A stretch of 64,000 nucleotides of DNA from Micromonospora sp. KC723. GTDB taxonomy: Bacteria > Actinomycetota > Actinomycetes > Mycobacteriales > Micromonosporaceae. Numbering within the stretch: the stretch's first letter is position 1; each line of letters begins with the position of its first letter. A program made the translations under genes and the position numbers. The stretch spans positions 1 to 64,000 of the forward strand of contig NZ_SMKD01000010.1 in assembly GCF_004348595.1 (NCBI RefSeq), in the 5' to 3' direction. The notes beneath the pieces were generated by a model. It did not search any database. It was given only the letters and a program-made list of their open reading frames with translations, and was not told the origin of the DNA. Shown one piece after another: positions 44,903 through 54,186 of the stretch.

Positions 44903-46261
44903 ATGGAGCGGCGAATCTTCGGCCTCGAGACCGAGTACGGCGTCACCTGTACCTACCGCGGGCAGCGTCGGCTGTCCCCTGACGAGGTCGCCCGGTACCT
45001 CTTCCGCCGCGTCGTGTCGTGGGGCCGGTCGAGCAACGTGTTCCTGCGCAACGGCGCCCGGCTCTACCTGGACGTCGGGTCGCACCCGGAGTACGCCACT
45101 CCGGAGTGTGACTCGGTCACCGACCTGGTCGCCCACGACCGGGCCGGCGAGCGGATCCTGGAGGGCCTGCTCGTCGACGCCGAGAAACGGCTGCACGACG
45201 AGGGCATCGCAGGCGAGATCTACCTGTTCAAGAACAACACCGACTCGGCCGGCAACTCGTACGGCTGCCACGAGAACTACCTGGTCTCACGGCACGGGGA
45301 GTTCGGCAGGCTCGCCGACGTGCTCATCCCGTTCCTGGTCACCCGGCAGTTGATCTGCGGCGCGGGCAAGGTGCTGCAAACCCCGCGAGGGGCCGTCTAC
45401 TGCCTCTCGCAGCGGGCGGAGCACATCTGGGAGGGGGTGTCCTCGGCGACCACCCGCAGCCGCCCGATCATCAACACCCGGGACGAGCCGCACGCCGACG
45501 CCGAGCGGTACCGCCGCCTGCACGTGATCGTCGGTGACTCCAACATGAACGAGGTCACCACGCTGCTGAAGGTGGGCAGCGCCGACATCGTGCTGCGGAT
45601 GATCGAGGCGGGCGTGGTGATGCGCGACCTGACCCTGGAGAACCCGATCCGGGCCATCCGGGAGGTCTCGCACGACATCACCGGCCGGCGCAAGGTCCGG
45701 CTGGCCTCCGGCAAGGAGGTCAGCGCACTGGAGATCCAGCAGGAGTACCTCGCCAAGGCGACCGAGTTCGTCGAGCGCCGGGGCGGCGACCAGACCGCCA
45801 AGCGGGTGGTCGAGTTGTGGGGCCGGGTGCTGCGGGCCGTGGAGACCGGCGACCTGGACCCGGTGGCCAGGGAGATCGACTGGGTGAGCAAGCTGCGGCT
45901 GATCGAGCGTTACCAGCGCAAGCACGACCTGCCGCTGTCGCACCCCCGGGTCGCGCAGATGGACCTGGCCTACCACGACCTGCGCCGGGGCCGCGGCCTG
46001 TACGGGCTGCTGGAGCGGCGCGGGCAGGTCGACCGGGTCGCCACCGACCCGGAGATCTTCGAGGCGAAGGAGACCCCGCCGCAGACCACCCGGGCCCGGC
46101 TGCGCGGCGAGTTCATCCGGCACGCCCAGGAGAAGCGCCGGGACTTCACCGTCGACTGGGTGCACCTGAAGCTCAACGACCAGGCGCAGCGCACCGTGCT
46201 CTGCAAGGATCCGTTCCGGGCGTACGACGAGCGGGTGGAGCGGCTGATCGCCAGCATGTGA
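44903..46261 (+). CDS. pafA: Pup ligase
   Basis: The 452-residue enzyme is the sister of Dop. [18 protein letters not shown] holds the metal-binding Glu, and [18 protein letters not shown] holds the catalytic Asp region. [19 protein letters not shown] and [19 protein letters not shown] are shared with Dop, while the long Dop loop after the first strand is absent. PafA phosphorylates the C-terminal Glu of Pup with ATP and links it to lysines. It lies 7.2 kb from prcA because the rhamnose block intervenes. The adjacent small membrane protein follows after 63 bp. Confidence 0.97.
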   Translation: MERRIFGLETEYGVTCTYRGQRRLSPDEVARYLFRRVVSWGRSSNVFLRNGARLYLDVGSHPEYATPECDSVTDLVAHDRAGERILEGLLVDAEKRLHDEGIAGEIYLFKNNTDSAGNSYGCHENYLVSRHGEFGRLADVLIPFLVTRQLICGAGKVLQTPRGAVYCLSQRAEHIWEGVSSATTRSRPIINTRDEPHADAERYRRLHVIVGDSNMNEVTTLLKVGSADIVLRMIEAGVVMRDLTLENPIRAIREVSHDITGRRKVRLASGKEVSALEIQQEYLAKATEFVERRGGDQTAKRVVELWGRVLRAVETGDLDPVAREIDWVSKLRLIERYQRKHDLPLSHPRVAQMDLAYHDLRRGRGLYGLLERRGQVDRVATDPEIFEAKETPPQTTRARLRGEFIRHAQEKRRDFTVDWVHLKLNDQAQRTVLCKDPFRAYDERVERLIASM

Positions 46262-46324
46262 GCCGTCACCGACGGCCGGTGCCCGGGGCGCCGGCCGCCG
46301 GTGCCCCGGTACGCTGGCGTGGCG

Positions 46325-46522
46325 ATGAACACCTCCGAACCGGCCGACCGCGAGCGCGGCGGCATTGAGAAGCTGAACTTCGTCGAGCGTCGCCGGGAGA
46401 AGATCCGCGCCGAGATCGAGCGCAACCGCCGCGGCGAGCACACGGTGCCGACCTGGGTGCTGGTGGTCGCGTTGCTCGTCATCGTCGGAGGCTGGCTGGC
46501 GTTGGTGTTCATCCTGGGCTGA
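46325..46522 (+). CDS. Small membrane protein next to pafA
   Basis: The 65-residue protein begins MNTSEPADRERGGIEKLNF, has a charged helix (about 20-40) and one membrane segment (VPTWVLVVALLVIVGGWLAL) at the C-terminus. It would sit with the N-terminus in the cytoplasm. No function is known. TACGCT lies 9 nt before the ATG, and no ribosome site is seen. The frame is open to a GTG at 46301, but ATG 46325 gives the cleaner start. Confidence 0.72.
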   Translation: MNTSEPADRERGGIEKLNFVERRREKIRAEIERNRRGEHTVPTWVLVVALLVIVGGWLALVFILG

Positions 46523-46540
46523 GCCGGCCGTGCCTCCCGG

Positions 46541-47488
46541 TCAGTTGTACGGCATCGAGGGGAACCAGCCGACCCCGAAGTACGCGGGCACCCGCAGGTC
46601 CCAGTAGACGACGGTGAAGACGCCGAGGGCGACCAGCAGCCCACCGGTCACCACGGCGGCCCGGGCGGGGTCGGCCATCCAGCGTAGGAAACGACCCCGG
46701 CTGGCCAGCACCACCGCCGCGAAGAGCACCGTCACCAGCACGACGTTGCCCAGCGACTGGAGGGTGAACGCCGCCGCGCCGTACAGCGGGTTGCCGGTGT
46801 CGGCCGCCCACTGGAACAGCTTGTGGAACAGCGGGTACGGCCGCCCGATGAGGAACCCGCCGACCAGCGCGCCCATGGCGACCACCCGGGCCACCGGCCG
46901 GCGGGCGAACACGTCGGGCAGCACACCGAGCGCGGCGAGTCCCAGGTAGGTCAGGGCCAGCCCGATCAGGCCGAACACGACCGAGGACTGGATGAGACGC
47001 ACCGGCACGCCGTCGACGGTGGCGGTGGACAACTGCGGCAGGCGGTCGCCGAGCAGCACGCCGACCGCGCCGTAGGTCGCCGAGACGGCGACCATGCCGA
47101 GGGTCAGCCAACCCACCGGGCGCAGCATCGCCCGCAGCGCGGACCGGCCACCGGCGCTGCCGTGGTCGCCACCGGCCTGACTCATCGGCCCGATCGACGC
47201 CGCCATGGCGATGTTGCACGCGGTGAAGGTGCCGGCGAAGCCGGAGACGAAGGCGAACAGGAGCCCGGCGGCGGTGCCGGCGATGGCGGTGGACTTGGCG
47301 TCGTGGCCGAGCAGGGTGTTCGCCACCGTGTCGCCGATGACCTTGTCGACCAGTTCGAACGACCAGAGCAGGGCCAGCAGGATCCCGGCCAGGACGGCGA
47401 GCGCCACGACCCGCGCCCGGCGGGGCGGCGTGTGCGGTCGGACCGGCGGGTTCACGGTCGGGGTCGGGTAGGCGGGGGATCGGGTCAT
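46541..47488 (-). CDS. Polytopic membrane protein, CcdA/TauE-like at a guess
   Basis: The 315-residue protein has about seven hydrophobic segments. An early SGFAGTFTACNIAMAASIGP and a late FLIGRPYPLFHKLF give it a loose likeness to CcdA/DsbD-type transmembrane thiol carriers, but only one Cys is present there, so electron transfer as in CcdA is doubtful. The ATG at 47488 is the natural start; the frame extends to 47605 through basic low-complexity sequence. The divergent gene is an AhpD-like protein. Function is unknown. Confidence 0.68.
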   Translation of the reverse strand: MTRSPAYPTPTVNPPVRPHTPPRRARVVALAVLAGILLALLWSFELVDKVIGDTVANTLLGHDAKSTAIAGTAAGLLFAFVSGFAGTFTACNIAMAASIGPMSQAGGDHGSAGGRSALRAMLRPVGWLTLGMVAVSATYGAVGVLLGDRLPQLSTATVDGVPVRLIQSSVVFGLIGLALTYLGLAALGVLPDVFARRPVARVVAMGALVGGFLIGRPYPLFHKLFQWAADTGNPLYGAAAFTLQSLGNVVLVTVLFAAVVLASRGRFLRWMADPARAAVVTGGLLVALGVFTVVYWDLRVPAYFGVGWFPSMPYN

Positions 47489-47718
47489 GGCGGCTGCTCT
47501 CCTCCCGGTGGACGTGACGGTACGGAGGTGGCCCGTCATGAGGTCGGCATCAGCATGGAACCGCTCGCCGCGCAGAGCCTTCTTCCTGCGTGCGCAGTTG
47601 CCCACGGGCCGCCGGGACGGCGCAGGCGCGCACGCCAGGAGTTGATCCGGGACAGCCGGCGGGTCAGGCTGCCGGGGGGAAGAGCCGGCAACCGGCCGGC
47701 GGGGGCCGGAGGTGAGCG

Positions 47719-48267
47719 GTGGCGCACATCGATCTGGGGCTCGACGAGAAGACCTTTCCGGGGATCACCGGGCCGATGCGGTTCCGGCCGGAGACGGCCC
47801 GGCCGCTCAACGACCTGGCCGAGGTACTGCTACGCGCCCCGCACCCGACGCTGACACCGGGGGAGCGGGAGCTGATCGCGGCGTACGTCTCCGGGCTCAA
47901 CGAGTGCCGGTTCTGCTGCGCCTCCCACTCGGCGTTGGCCGCCGCCCAGTTGCCCACCGGCGGGGAACTGGTCGAGCGGGTCCGCTCCGACCCCGACACC
48001 GCCCCGATCGGCGACCGGCTGCGGGCCCTGCTACGGATCGCCGCCGCGGTGCAGCAGAACGGCCGCCAGGTGACCGCCGAGTTGGTCGACGCGGCCCGGG
48101 AGGCGGGCGCCACCGATCTCGAGGTTCACGACGCCGTGCTCATCGCCGCGGCCTTCTGCATGTTCAACCGTTACGTCGACGGCCTCGGCACCTGGGCGCC
48201 GGACGACCCGGTCAGGTACGAGACGGCCGCGGCGCGCATCGTCCGCGACGGCTACGCGTCGGGGTAG
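47719..48267 (+). CDS. Carboxymuconolactone decarboxylase / AhpD-like peroxidase
   Basis: The 182-residue all-helical protein has the AhpD-like active site NECRFCCASHS near residue 73, whose C-x-x-C can act in peroxide reduction or disulfide exchange; His and Glu positions fit the family. Such proteins protect against peroxides or accept electrons from lipoylated carriers. The GTG has CCGGAGGTGAGC upstream. Its 3' end overlaps the convergent DUF3866 gene by 16 bp. It lies 230 bp from the divergent membrane-protein gene. Confidence 0.88.
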   Translation: MAHIDLGLDEKTFPGITGPMRFRPETARPLNDLAEVLLRAPHPTLTPGERELIAAYVSGLNECRFCCASHSALAAAQLPTGGELVERVRSDPDTAPIGDRLRALLRIAAAVQQNGRQVTAELVDAAREAGATDLEVHDAVLIAAAFCMFNRYVDGLGTWAPDDPVRYETAAARIVRDGYASG

Positions 48268-49355
48268 GGAGTCCGGGCGAGCCGCGCGGCGTGCCGGCCG
48301 GCCGCGGCCGCCGCCAGGAAGTAGGCGGGGTCGGCGTCGAGCCGGCGGCCCATGGTGGACAACGGCACCGGCAGGGCGCGTAGCGCCGCGTCCAGGCCGT
48401 CGACGGGCACCCGGACGACCCGGTGCCGCCCCGCGAGGGGTGCCAACGCGGCGTCCACCTCGGCGGCCAGCGCCACAGCCAACCCGTCGGGCACGACCAG
48501 GTCCGCCGGGGCGAGGGCGACCCGGCCGTACGCGGTGAGGCTGTGGTGCGACACCCCCCGGTGCCGGGGGCGGGGGTCGGCGTCGGAGATCCGCAGCGAG
48601 CCGACCGGCCGACCGGCCAGCGTGGCGACGGCGTTGACGGCCTCGCCGACCCCGACTCCGGAGAAACCCCACCGGGTGCCGGTACCGAGGTTGCCGGGCC
48701 CCTGGGCGACGATCGTGACGTCGGCGCGCAGCACGTGCCGGGCGGCGAGCAGTCCAGTGTGCACGGTGGTGGCCTCCAGGTCACCGCCGAAGGCCTGCCC
48801 GACGCTGACCGTGCCGACGAGCCGGTCGCGCAGTCCGTCGAGGGTGCGGGAGAACCAGGCCGGCAGCGCGCCGCCGTCGGTCAGCACGTACGCCACCCGC
48901 GCGTCGGGCGTGTCGGCGTGGACCCCGGCGAGGATCGCCGGCAGCGCGGAGTGCAGGTCGGCGGTGACCACCGGCATGCCGTCCAGGCTGTCGACGCCGG
49001 CCAGCAGGTCGTGGTGCGGGGACGCCTCCTCGTCCACCCCCATCGTGATCGCCTGTAGCGGGGTGTACCGGGCCTTCACCAGGTGGCCGGCGTCGCGGGT
49101 GTCGGCGGCCTGCGGCGGGTCGGGCGGGAGCCGGTCGGGCAGCGCCACCACCAGGGCGTACCCGCCGGTGCCCAGCCCCATCAGCAGGGCGCCGGCGTTG
49201 AGCAGCACCCGGTCACCGGGGCGCGGGTCACCGACCAGGGCCGGGTACGCCAGCGCACGCATGGTCACCCCGCCGGCCAGGTCGACGTCGAGTTCCACCG
49301 CGCCGGCCCACCGTCGCCGTACCGCCGCCACCGTCCCGGACCGCCATCGCACCAT
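48252..49355 (-). CDS. DUF3866 family protein
   Basis: The 367-residue protein matches the DUF3866 family as I know it: RVLLNAGALLMGLGTGGYALV, GHLVKARYTPLQAITMGVDEE, VAQGPGNLGTGTRWGFSGV and PRHRGVSHHSLTAYGRV are its conserved blocks. Function is unknown; the alternating strand-helix pattern suggests a metabolic enzyme fold. The ATG lies 6 nt after TAGCGT, so the mRNA is probably leaderless. Its end overlaps the convergent AhpD-like gene by 16 bp. Confidence 0.88.
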   Translation of the reverse strand: MVRWRSGTVAAVRRRWAGAVELDVDLAGGVTMRALAYPALVGDPRPGDRVLLNAGALLMGLGTGGYALVVALPDRLPPDPPQAADTRDAGHLVKARYTPLQAITMGVDEEASPHHDLLAGVDSLDGMPVVTADLHSALPAILAGVHADTPDARVAYVLTDGGALPAWFSRTLDGLRDRLVGTVSVGQAFGGDLEATTVHTGLLAARHVLRADVTIVAQGPGNLGTGTRWGFSGVGVGEAVNAVATLAGRPVGSLRISDADPRPRHRGVSHHSLTAYGRVALAPADLVVPDGLAVALAAEVDAALAPLAGRHRVVRVPVDGLDAALRALPVPLSTMGRRLDADPAYFLAAAAAGRHAARLARTPYPDA

Positions 49356-49361
49356 GCCGGC

Positions 49362-49367
49362 ACGCTA
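49362..49367 (-). promoter_or_regulatory. Candidate leaderless -10 (DUF3866 gene)
   Basis: TAGCGT on the minus strand, 6 nt before the ATG at 49355. Confidence 0.5.
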
Positions 49368-49426
49368 TCGGCTCGTCGACGGGCGTCGTACCCTCGGCCC
49401 CCACCGTCGCGCCGGCGGCTGCCCGG

Positions 49427-49978
49427 TCACCGGCGCCGGAGCTCGGACTCCAACCGCCGGATGAGCGTCTTGCGGCCCTTGCCAGCCCGCTCCTGCCGTA
49501 GTGCGGCCCTGAGCTGGCGTGCGTCCAGGCCACGGAGAAGGGCGACCGCCTCGGTGACCGGTAGTGCGGACAGCCGTCCGACCGTGGTGGCATCCCGGCG
49601 TGCGCGGCTGGCCGGTCCCGTGTTGGCCACGTACTGCCGACCGGACCGGGACGCCTGTCGCTTCCTGGTGTCGGTCGCGCGCCGCTGTTGCTCCGACAGC
49701 TGCTGCCACGCCCGTTTCGGCAGGTAACGCCTCGTCTCGCCGTTCTTGCGCGCGCGGGTGGAGCCGGTCCTGGTCTGCCAGTCCTCGGCGCCCCACCGTT
49801 GCAGGGACTTCTGCCGCTCGTCCTTCGGCCCCTGGTAGCCTCCGCCGCGCCGCTGGTACTCCTTGGTCAGCAGCTGCGACTTGCGGGCCGACCACTGTCC
49901 CGGCCGCCCGCCCCGGTCGGAGGCCCTGATCTCATCCTTGAGCTGTTCCCGCAGTTCGGGCCTGGTGTACTTCGCCAT
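49427..49978 (-). CDS. DUF5872 family protein
   Basis: The 183-residue basic protein begins MAKYTRPELREQLKDEIRAS and has the family block WSARKSQLLTKEYQRRGGGY followed by KDERQKSLQRWGAEDW (about 30-68). The C-terminal half is rich in Arg and Gln and looks helical. It may bind nucleic acid, which is inference from charge only. It is transcribed in the same direction as the DUF3866 and CDF genes but with separate spacing. Confidence 0.85.
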   Translation of the reverse strand: MAKYTRPELREQLKDEIRASDRGGRPGQWSARKSQLLTKEYQRRGGGYQGPKDERQKSLQRWGAEDWQTRTGSTRARKNGETRRYLPKRAWQQLSEQQRRATDTRKRQASRSGRQYVANTGPASRARRDATTVGRLSALPVTEAVALLRGLDARQLRAALRQERAGKGRKTLIRRLESELRRR

Positions 49979-50056
49979 GCGGAAGCGTTACCCGGCGCGA
50001 TGTGGCACATGCGTGCCGATGTCGTAGCGGTCCGCGCCGGGAGCGTCTCGCATGGG

Positions 50057-51052
50057 TCAGCTCCGGTGGGGCTCGCCCGGGGTGCCGCGTGCCTGGATCC
50101 GCCGGGCCCGCTGCCCGTCCGTTCCCGGCATGGACCGGGTCGGGTCGAGGAAGACGTACCCGATCTCCGGGTAGCGTCCGGTGAGCCGGCGCTCGGCCTC
50201 GTCGGCGGCGGCCTCGATGTCGGCGCCGGTGGCGTCGTCCCTAAAGTCGACCTTGGCGGCGACCAGGACGTCGTCCGGGCCGAGCTGCATGGTCAGCAGA
50301 GTGTCGATCCGGTGCACCGTGGGCAGGTCGGTCAGCTCCCGCTCGATCTCGTTGTGCAGCCGTTCCGGCACCGCCCGCCCGACCAGCAGCGAGACGTTGT
50401 TCCTGGCCAGGACGACCGCGACGACCAGCAGCAACAGGCCGATCAGGATGGAGGCGACGCCGTCGTAGAGTTCGTCACCGGTGGCGTGGGACAGACCGAG
50501 CCCGACGCCGGCGATCAGCAGACCGACCAGGGCCGCGCTGTCCTCCAGGAAGACGGCCTTGACGGTGGTGTCGGCGGTCAGCCGCAGGAACCGACGGGGG
50601 GTGGTCCGCCAGCGGCGGGACTCGTTGCGGACCTGGCGTACGGCCCGGCCCAGGGAGACCGCCTCGATGGCGAAGGAGACCGCCAGGACGACGTAGGCGA
50701 GCCCGTACTCGCCGCTGTGTTCGTGCACCAGGATGGTCGTCACGCCGTGGGTGACGGCGAACCCCGCCCCGGCGACGAAGGTGAACAGCGCGGCGATGAA
50801 CGCCCAGAGGTAACTCTCCTTGCCGTAGCCGAAGGGGTGCCGGACGTCGGCGGGGCGCGCGCCCCGGCGCAGCGCCAGGTAGAGCAGCACCTCGGTGGTG
50901 GTGTCGGCGACCGAGTGGGCGGCTTCGGAGAGCATCGCCGCGGACCCGGAGAGCAGCCCGGCGACCAGCTTGGCGACCGCGATGGCCAGGTTCGCCGCCC
51001 CCGCCACCACCACCGTGCCGACGCTCTCGGTCGTACTCTCGGATGCCGTCAT
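50057..51052 (-). CDS. Cation diffusion facilitator family transporter
   Basis: The 331-residue protein has six membrane segments and the CDF metal-site regions: AAMLSEAAHSVADTTTE near residue 42, HPFGYGKESYLWAF near 73 and YDGVASILIGLLL near 200. A C-terminal cytoplasmic domain (about 225-320) is the metal-sensing dimer unit. Transporters of this family export Zn2+, Co2+, Fe2+ or Mn2+ in exchange for protons; the metal is not clear. ATG 51052 is preferred over ATG 51061 because TAGGGT lies 7 nt upstream of it. Confidence 0.9.
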   Translation of the reverse strand: MTASESTTESVGTVVVAGAANLAIAVAKLVAGLLSGSAAMLSEAAHSVADTTTEVLLYLALRRGARPADVRHPFGYGKESYLWAFIAALFTFVAGAGFAVTHGVTTILVHEHSGEYGLAYVVLAVSFAIEAVSLGRAVRQVRNESRRWRTTPRRFLRLTADTTVKAVFLEDSAALVGLLIAGVGLGLSHATGDELYDGVASILIGLLLLVVAVVLARNNVSLLVGRAVPERLHNEIERELTDLPTVHRIDTLLTMQLGPDDVLVAAKVDFRDDATGADIEAAADEAERRLTGRYPEIGYVFLDPTRSMPGTDGQRARRIQARGTPGEPHRS

Positions 51053-51059
51053 GCGCCTC

Positions 51060-51065
51060 ACCCTA
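51060..51065 (-). promoter_or_regulatory. Candidate leaderless -10 (CDF transporter)
   Basis: TAGGGT on the minus strand, 7 nt before the ATG at 51052. Confidence 0.5.
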
Positions 51066-51465
51066 GAGGGCCTGCCGGTCCGGGGGCGGCGGCCGGCCGG
51101 CGGAGGTACGTGGTGGCCGTACCCGACGCGCCCGTACGGTCCGGTTCCCCGGCTGCCCGTCGGGCCGGGCCCACCGACGGGCGACCGGCCCGCCGGTCAC
51201 GTCAGGCGCCGGGTCGGGGAACCGAGTGATGGCCAACCGGCTGACCTGTGTCGCGAACCCACCGTAGAGGCCGTCGGAGGAGTGCTCGGTGGCCGGCGAC
51301 ACGACCTGCTCGTCTGGTACTCCTGCGGCGGTGAGCCGGTCGGCCAGCGGCGACGGTCCGGGTCGGTTCCACACTGATGCCCGTGGTCGACAGCATGATC
51401 GTCGCCACGGGCCGGACCAACGGCCGCTTCCGTAAGCTTCGCTAAGCTCCCTGTTAACGATCCCC
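51066..51465. other. Gene-poor stretch with unassigned open frames
   Basis: No gene can be supported. A minus-strand frame (51063-51374) contains QVVSPATEHSSDGLYGGF-like residues, which may be another decayed gene. Clustered TAAGCTT/GCTAAGC-type bases near 51433 lower the GC locally. Confidence 0.4.
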
Positions 51466-51642
51466 GCCGCCGGAACTACTGTCGTACCGATCCAGGCCGA
51501 GGCGAGCCGCTACTACGCGTGGCCCGGCATCACCTACGTCCCCATCCGTGATGCGGAACCGAGCCAGTGGGCGCTGATCTGGCGTACCGCTGGAGAAACC
51601 GCCCTCATCCGCGCGTTCGCCCAGACGGTCGCCCGCGTCTGA
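51466..51642 (+). pseudogene. Remnant of a LysR-family regulator (C-terminus)
   Basis: The frame ending at the TGA at 51640-51642 reads VVPIQAEASRYYAWPGITYV then PIRDAEPSQWALIWRTAGET and LIRAFAQTVARV. This is the end of a LysR-type substrate-binding domain (the YVPVRDAPPSRWALVWR-like motif of the family). Upstream the frame closes at 51433, and no HTH, start or ribosome site remains. The gene has thus lost about 80 % of its length. No IS or recombinase is adjacent to explain the deletion. Confidence 0.7.
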
Positions 51643-51900
51643 CCGGCCGGAACAGCCAATCGCACCCCGCGGGTCCGCGCTCTGCCCGCGCCGGCGCCAC
51701 CGCGCCCAGCAGGGTGAGAAGCCCGCATACCGAAGCCGTGTCGGCGCATCGTGCCCCCGGGAACGCGCTCGTGATCATCCTGGCGGGCGCTGACTGTACC
51801 AAACGCTCATCGAGGCAATCGGATGGCTGACCGGTGGCGGTGGCGCGGGCCGCTGCGCCGACGCGCCCGCGTGGGTGCACGGGTCCAGCGCCCGGGCTGC
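51643..51900. other. Intergenic stretch without recognised gene
   Basis: I see no gene here. It contains only short high-GC open frames and the upstream side of the pafB promoter. Confidence 0.5.
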
Positions 51901-51906
51901 TAGCGT
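51901..51906 (+). promoter_or_regulatory. Candidate leaderless -10 (pafB)
   Basis: TAGCGT lies 6 nt before the GTG at 51913. Confidence 0.5.
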
Positions 51907-51912
51907 TCACCC

Positions 51913-52911
51913 GTGTCGCGGAACCGCACCGAACGCCTGGTCAACCTTGTGATCTGCCTGCTGTCCACGCGACGGTTCCTGACCGCCGCCCAGATCGCCG
52001 CGACCGTGCCCGGTTACGAGCACGATCCGGACGACCCGAAGGAACACGAGGCGTTCCAGCGCAAGTTCGAACGGGACAAGGCCGAGCTGCGTGAGCTGGG
52101 CGTGCCACTGGAGACCGGGACGGCCAGCGTCTTCGACGCCGAGCCCGGCTACCGGATCGCGCACCGCGAGTACGCGTTGCCGGACATCCCGCTCGAGCCG
52201 GACGAGGCCGCCGCGGTGGGCATCGCCGCGCGGCTCTGGCGGCACGCCGGGCTGGCCGCCGCCGCCTCCTCCGGCCTGGCGAAGCTGCGTGCCGCCGGGG
52301 TGGACGTCGACCCGCAGGCCACCCTGGGTCTGGAACCGATGGTGACCGTCGACCCGGCGTTCGCGCCGCTGACCGCCGCCGCCCGGGACCGGCGGGAGGT
52401 CGGCTTCGACTACCGGGTGCCGGACCGGGACGCGCCGAGCCGGCGCCGACTGCAACCCTGGGGTGTGGTCTGCTGGCGGGGCCGCTGGTACGTCGTCGGC
52501 CACGACCTGGACCGGGATGCCGCCCGCTGCTTCCGGCTGTCCCGGGTCGTGGGTCCGGTCCGGGTGACCGGGCAGCCGGGCGGCTACGAACCGCCCGCCG
52601 GCCTGGATCTGATCAGCCACGTCGCCCGCTGGTCGGGGCCGGTGGAGCGGACCGGCCGGGCCGCCGTGCTGGCCACCCCGGGCCGCGCCGCCGGCCTGCG
52701 CCGCTGGGCGGTGCGGACCGAGCCGAGCCCCGACGGCGACCTGTTGACCCTGCCGTACGCCGACGCCGACTACCTCGCCGGGCAACTCGTCGGGTACGGC
52801 CCGGACGTGCGGGTGCTGGATCCGCCGGAGGTGCGGGACGCGGTCATCCAACGGCTCAAGGAGATCGCCGCCCGACACGAGGAGCTGGTCGTGGCCGGAG
52901 GTGCCCGGTGA
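51913..52911 (+). CDS. pafB: WYL-domain transcription factor PafB
   Basis: The 332-residue protein has a winged HTH (about 1-80: NLVICLLSTRRFLTAAQIA), a WYL domain around residues 140-230 (YRVPDRDAPSRRRLQPWGVV, GRWYVVGHDLDRDAARCFRL) and a C-terminal WCX extension. In mycobacteria PafB and PafC form a complex that activates RecA-independent DNA-damage genes. Despite the name it is not part of proteolysis itself. It is leaderless by promoter spacing, and its stop overlaps the pafC start (GTGA). Confidence 0.95.
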   Translation: MSRNRTERLVNLVICLLSTRRFLTAAQIAATVPGYEHDPDDPKEHEAFQRKFERDKAELRELGVPLETGTASVFDAEPGYRIAHREYALPDIPLEPDEAAAVGIAARLWRHAGLAAAASSGLAKLRAAGVDVDPQATLGLEPMVTVDPAFAPLTAAARDRREVGFDYRVPDRDAPSRRRLQPWGVVCWRGRWYVVGHDLDRDAARCFRLSRVVGPVRVTGQPGGYEPPAGLDLISHVARWSGPVERTGRAAVLATPGRAAGLRRWAVRTEPSPDGDLLTLPYADADYLAGQLVGYGPDVRVLDPPEVRDAVIQRLKEIAARHEELVVAGGAR

Positions 52912-53927
52912 CCCGCCCGGCCGCCCGGGGCGGTCCCCGCACCTCCGCAGACCGGCTGGCCCGGCTGCTCAACCTGGTGCCCTACCTGCTGGCCCGCCCC
53001 GGCATCGAGATCGCCGAGGCGGCGCGCGACCTGGGCGTCACCGAGCGGCAGCTCCGGGAGGACCTGGAGTTGCTCTGGGTCTGCGGGCTGCCCGGGTACG
53101 GCCCCGGGGACCTGATCGACATGGCCTTCGACGGCGACCGGGTGACCATCACCTACGACGCCGGCATCGACCGGCCGCTGCGGCTCACCCCGGACGAGGC
53201 GCTCGCCCTGGTGGTGGCGTTGCGGATGCTCGCCGAGACGCCGGGGGTGACCAACCGGGAGGCCGTCGAGCGGGCCCTCGCCAAGATCGAGAGCGCCGCC
53301 GGTGACCTGGTCGGCGCGCCGGTGGCGGTGCGGCTGCCCGGCGACACCGAACGGGTACGCGAGCTCAGCGCGGCCGTCGAGCGGGGCAGGGCGTTGCGGA
53401 TCACCTACTACACGGCGGCCCGGGACGAGACCACCGAGCGGACCATCGACCCGCTGCGGATGCTCATGGTCGGCGGCCGGGCGTACGTGGAGGCGTGGTG
53501 CCGGCGGGTGGAGGGAGTGCGGCTGTTCCGGGCCGACCGGATCGACGCGGTCACCGAACTCGACGAGCCCGCCGCGGTCCCGCCGCAGGCCCGCCCGCAC
53601 GACCTCACCGACGGCGTGTTCCGTCCCTCGCCGGACCTGCCGCTGATCACCCTGCGGATCGGTCGGGGGGAGCGGTGGATCACCGAGTACTACCCCTGCG
53701 AGCGGGTGGAGGCCGACGGTGACCGGTGGCTGGTGTCGCTGCGGGTGACCGATCTGGGCTGGGCACGCCGGTTCGTGCTCGGGCTGGGGCCGGACGTCAC
53801 CGTGGTCGCCCCGGCCGAACTGGCCGACCAGGTCCGCGCCCAGGCCACCGCCGCGTTGGAGGCGTACGCGGCACCGGTGGGCGCGGCGCCGTCGGTCGAC
53901 CCGGCGGGGCAGGGCGGTCCCCGGTAG
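52908..53927 (+). CDS. pafC: WYL-domain transcription factor PafC
   Basis: The 339-residue paralogue of PafB has an HTH (about 15-75: LLNLVPYLLARPGIEIAEAA), a WYL domain (about 155-230, with RALRITYYTAARDETTERTI and DPLRMLMVGGRAYVEAWC) and the WCX end (EYYPCERVEADGDRWLVSL). It works as the partner of PafB, with which it is translated from one mRNA through a 4-bp overlap. A charged Ala/Gly-rich tail closes it. Confidence 0.95.
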   Translation: MTRPAARGGPRTSADRLARLLNLVPYLLARPGIEIAEAARDLGVTERQLREDLELLWVCGLPGYGPGDLIDMAFDGDRVTITYDAGIDRPLRLTPDEALALVVALRMLAETPGVTNREAVERALAKIESAAGDLVGAPVAVRLPGDTERVRELSAAVERGRALRITYYTAARDETTERTIDPLRMLMVGGRAYVEAWCRRVEGVRLFRADRIDAVTELDEPAAVPPQARPHDLTDGVFRPSPDLPLITLRIGRGERWITEYYPCERVEADGDRWLVSLRVTDLGWARRFVLGLGPDVTVVAPAELADQVRAQATAALEAYAAPVGAAPSVDPAGQGGPR

Positions 53928-53930
53928 GCT
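53925..53930 (+). promoter_or_regulatory. Candidate leaderless -10 (small protein at 53938)
   Basis: TAGGCT lies 7 nt before the GTG at 53938, inside the last codons of pafC. Confidence 0.45.
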
Positions 53931-53937
53931 GACCCGC

Positions 53938-54186
53938 GTGGTGAAGTGGATCGTGCTCGCGGTGGTGCTGTTCGCGCTCGTCGTGCTGGCCCTGGCGGTG
54001 CGGCCGGTCGTGGCGCGGGTGCCCCGGCTGCGCCGGGCGGCGCTGGCCCTGCAACGCCGCCAGACCGAGGCGGAGGCGCTGCGCGAGACCGCCGAGGCGC
54101 TCCAGGAGCGGGCCGAGGCGCTGCAACGGCGGGCCGAGATCGCCCAGGACCGGGTAGCGCTGATCAGGGCCAGGCGCGGGAAGTGA
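53938..54186 (+). CDS. Small membrane-anchored coiled-coil protein
   Basis: The 82-residue protein has one N-terminal membrane segment (WIVLAVVLFALVVLALAV) followed by a long heptad-like helix rich in Ala, Glu, Arg and Leu (AEALRETAEALQERAEALQ). Duplicated 7-11 residue units (AEAL-x-x-x-AEAL) are visible. It sits between pafC and tatA and is conserved in position in related actinobacteria as far as I recall. Its role is unknown; a scaffold is one option. Confidence 0.75.
   Translation: MVKWIVLAVVLFALVVLALAVRPVVARVPRLRRAALALQRRQTEAEALRETAEALQERAEALQRRAEIAQDRVALIRARRGK

Noticed and set aside
51063..51374. 103-codon minus-strand frame as a gene
   Set aside because: No start, ribosome site or family; at most a decayed gene.
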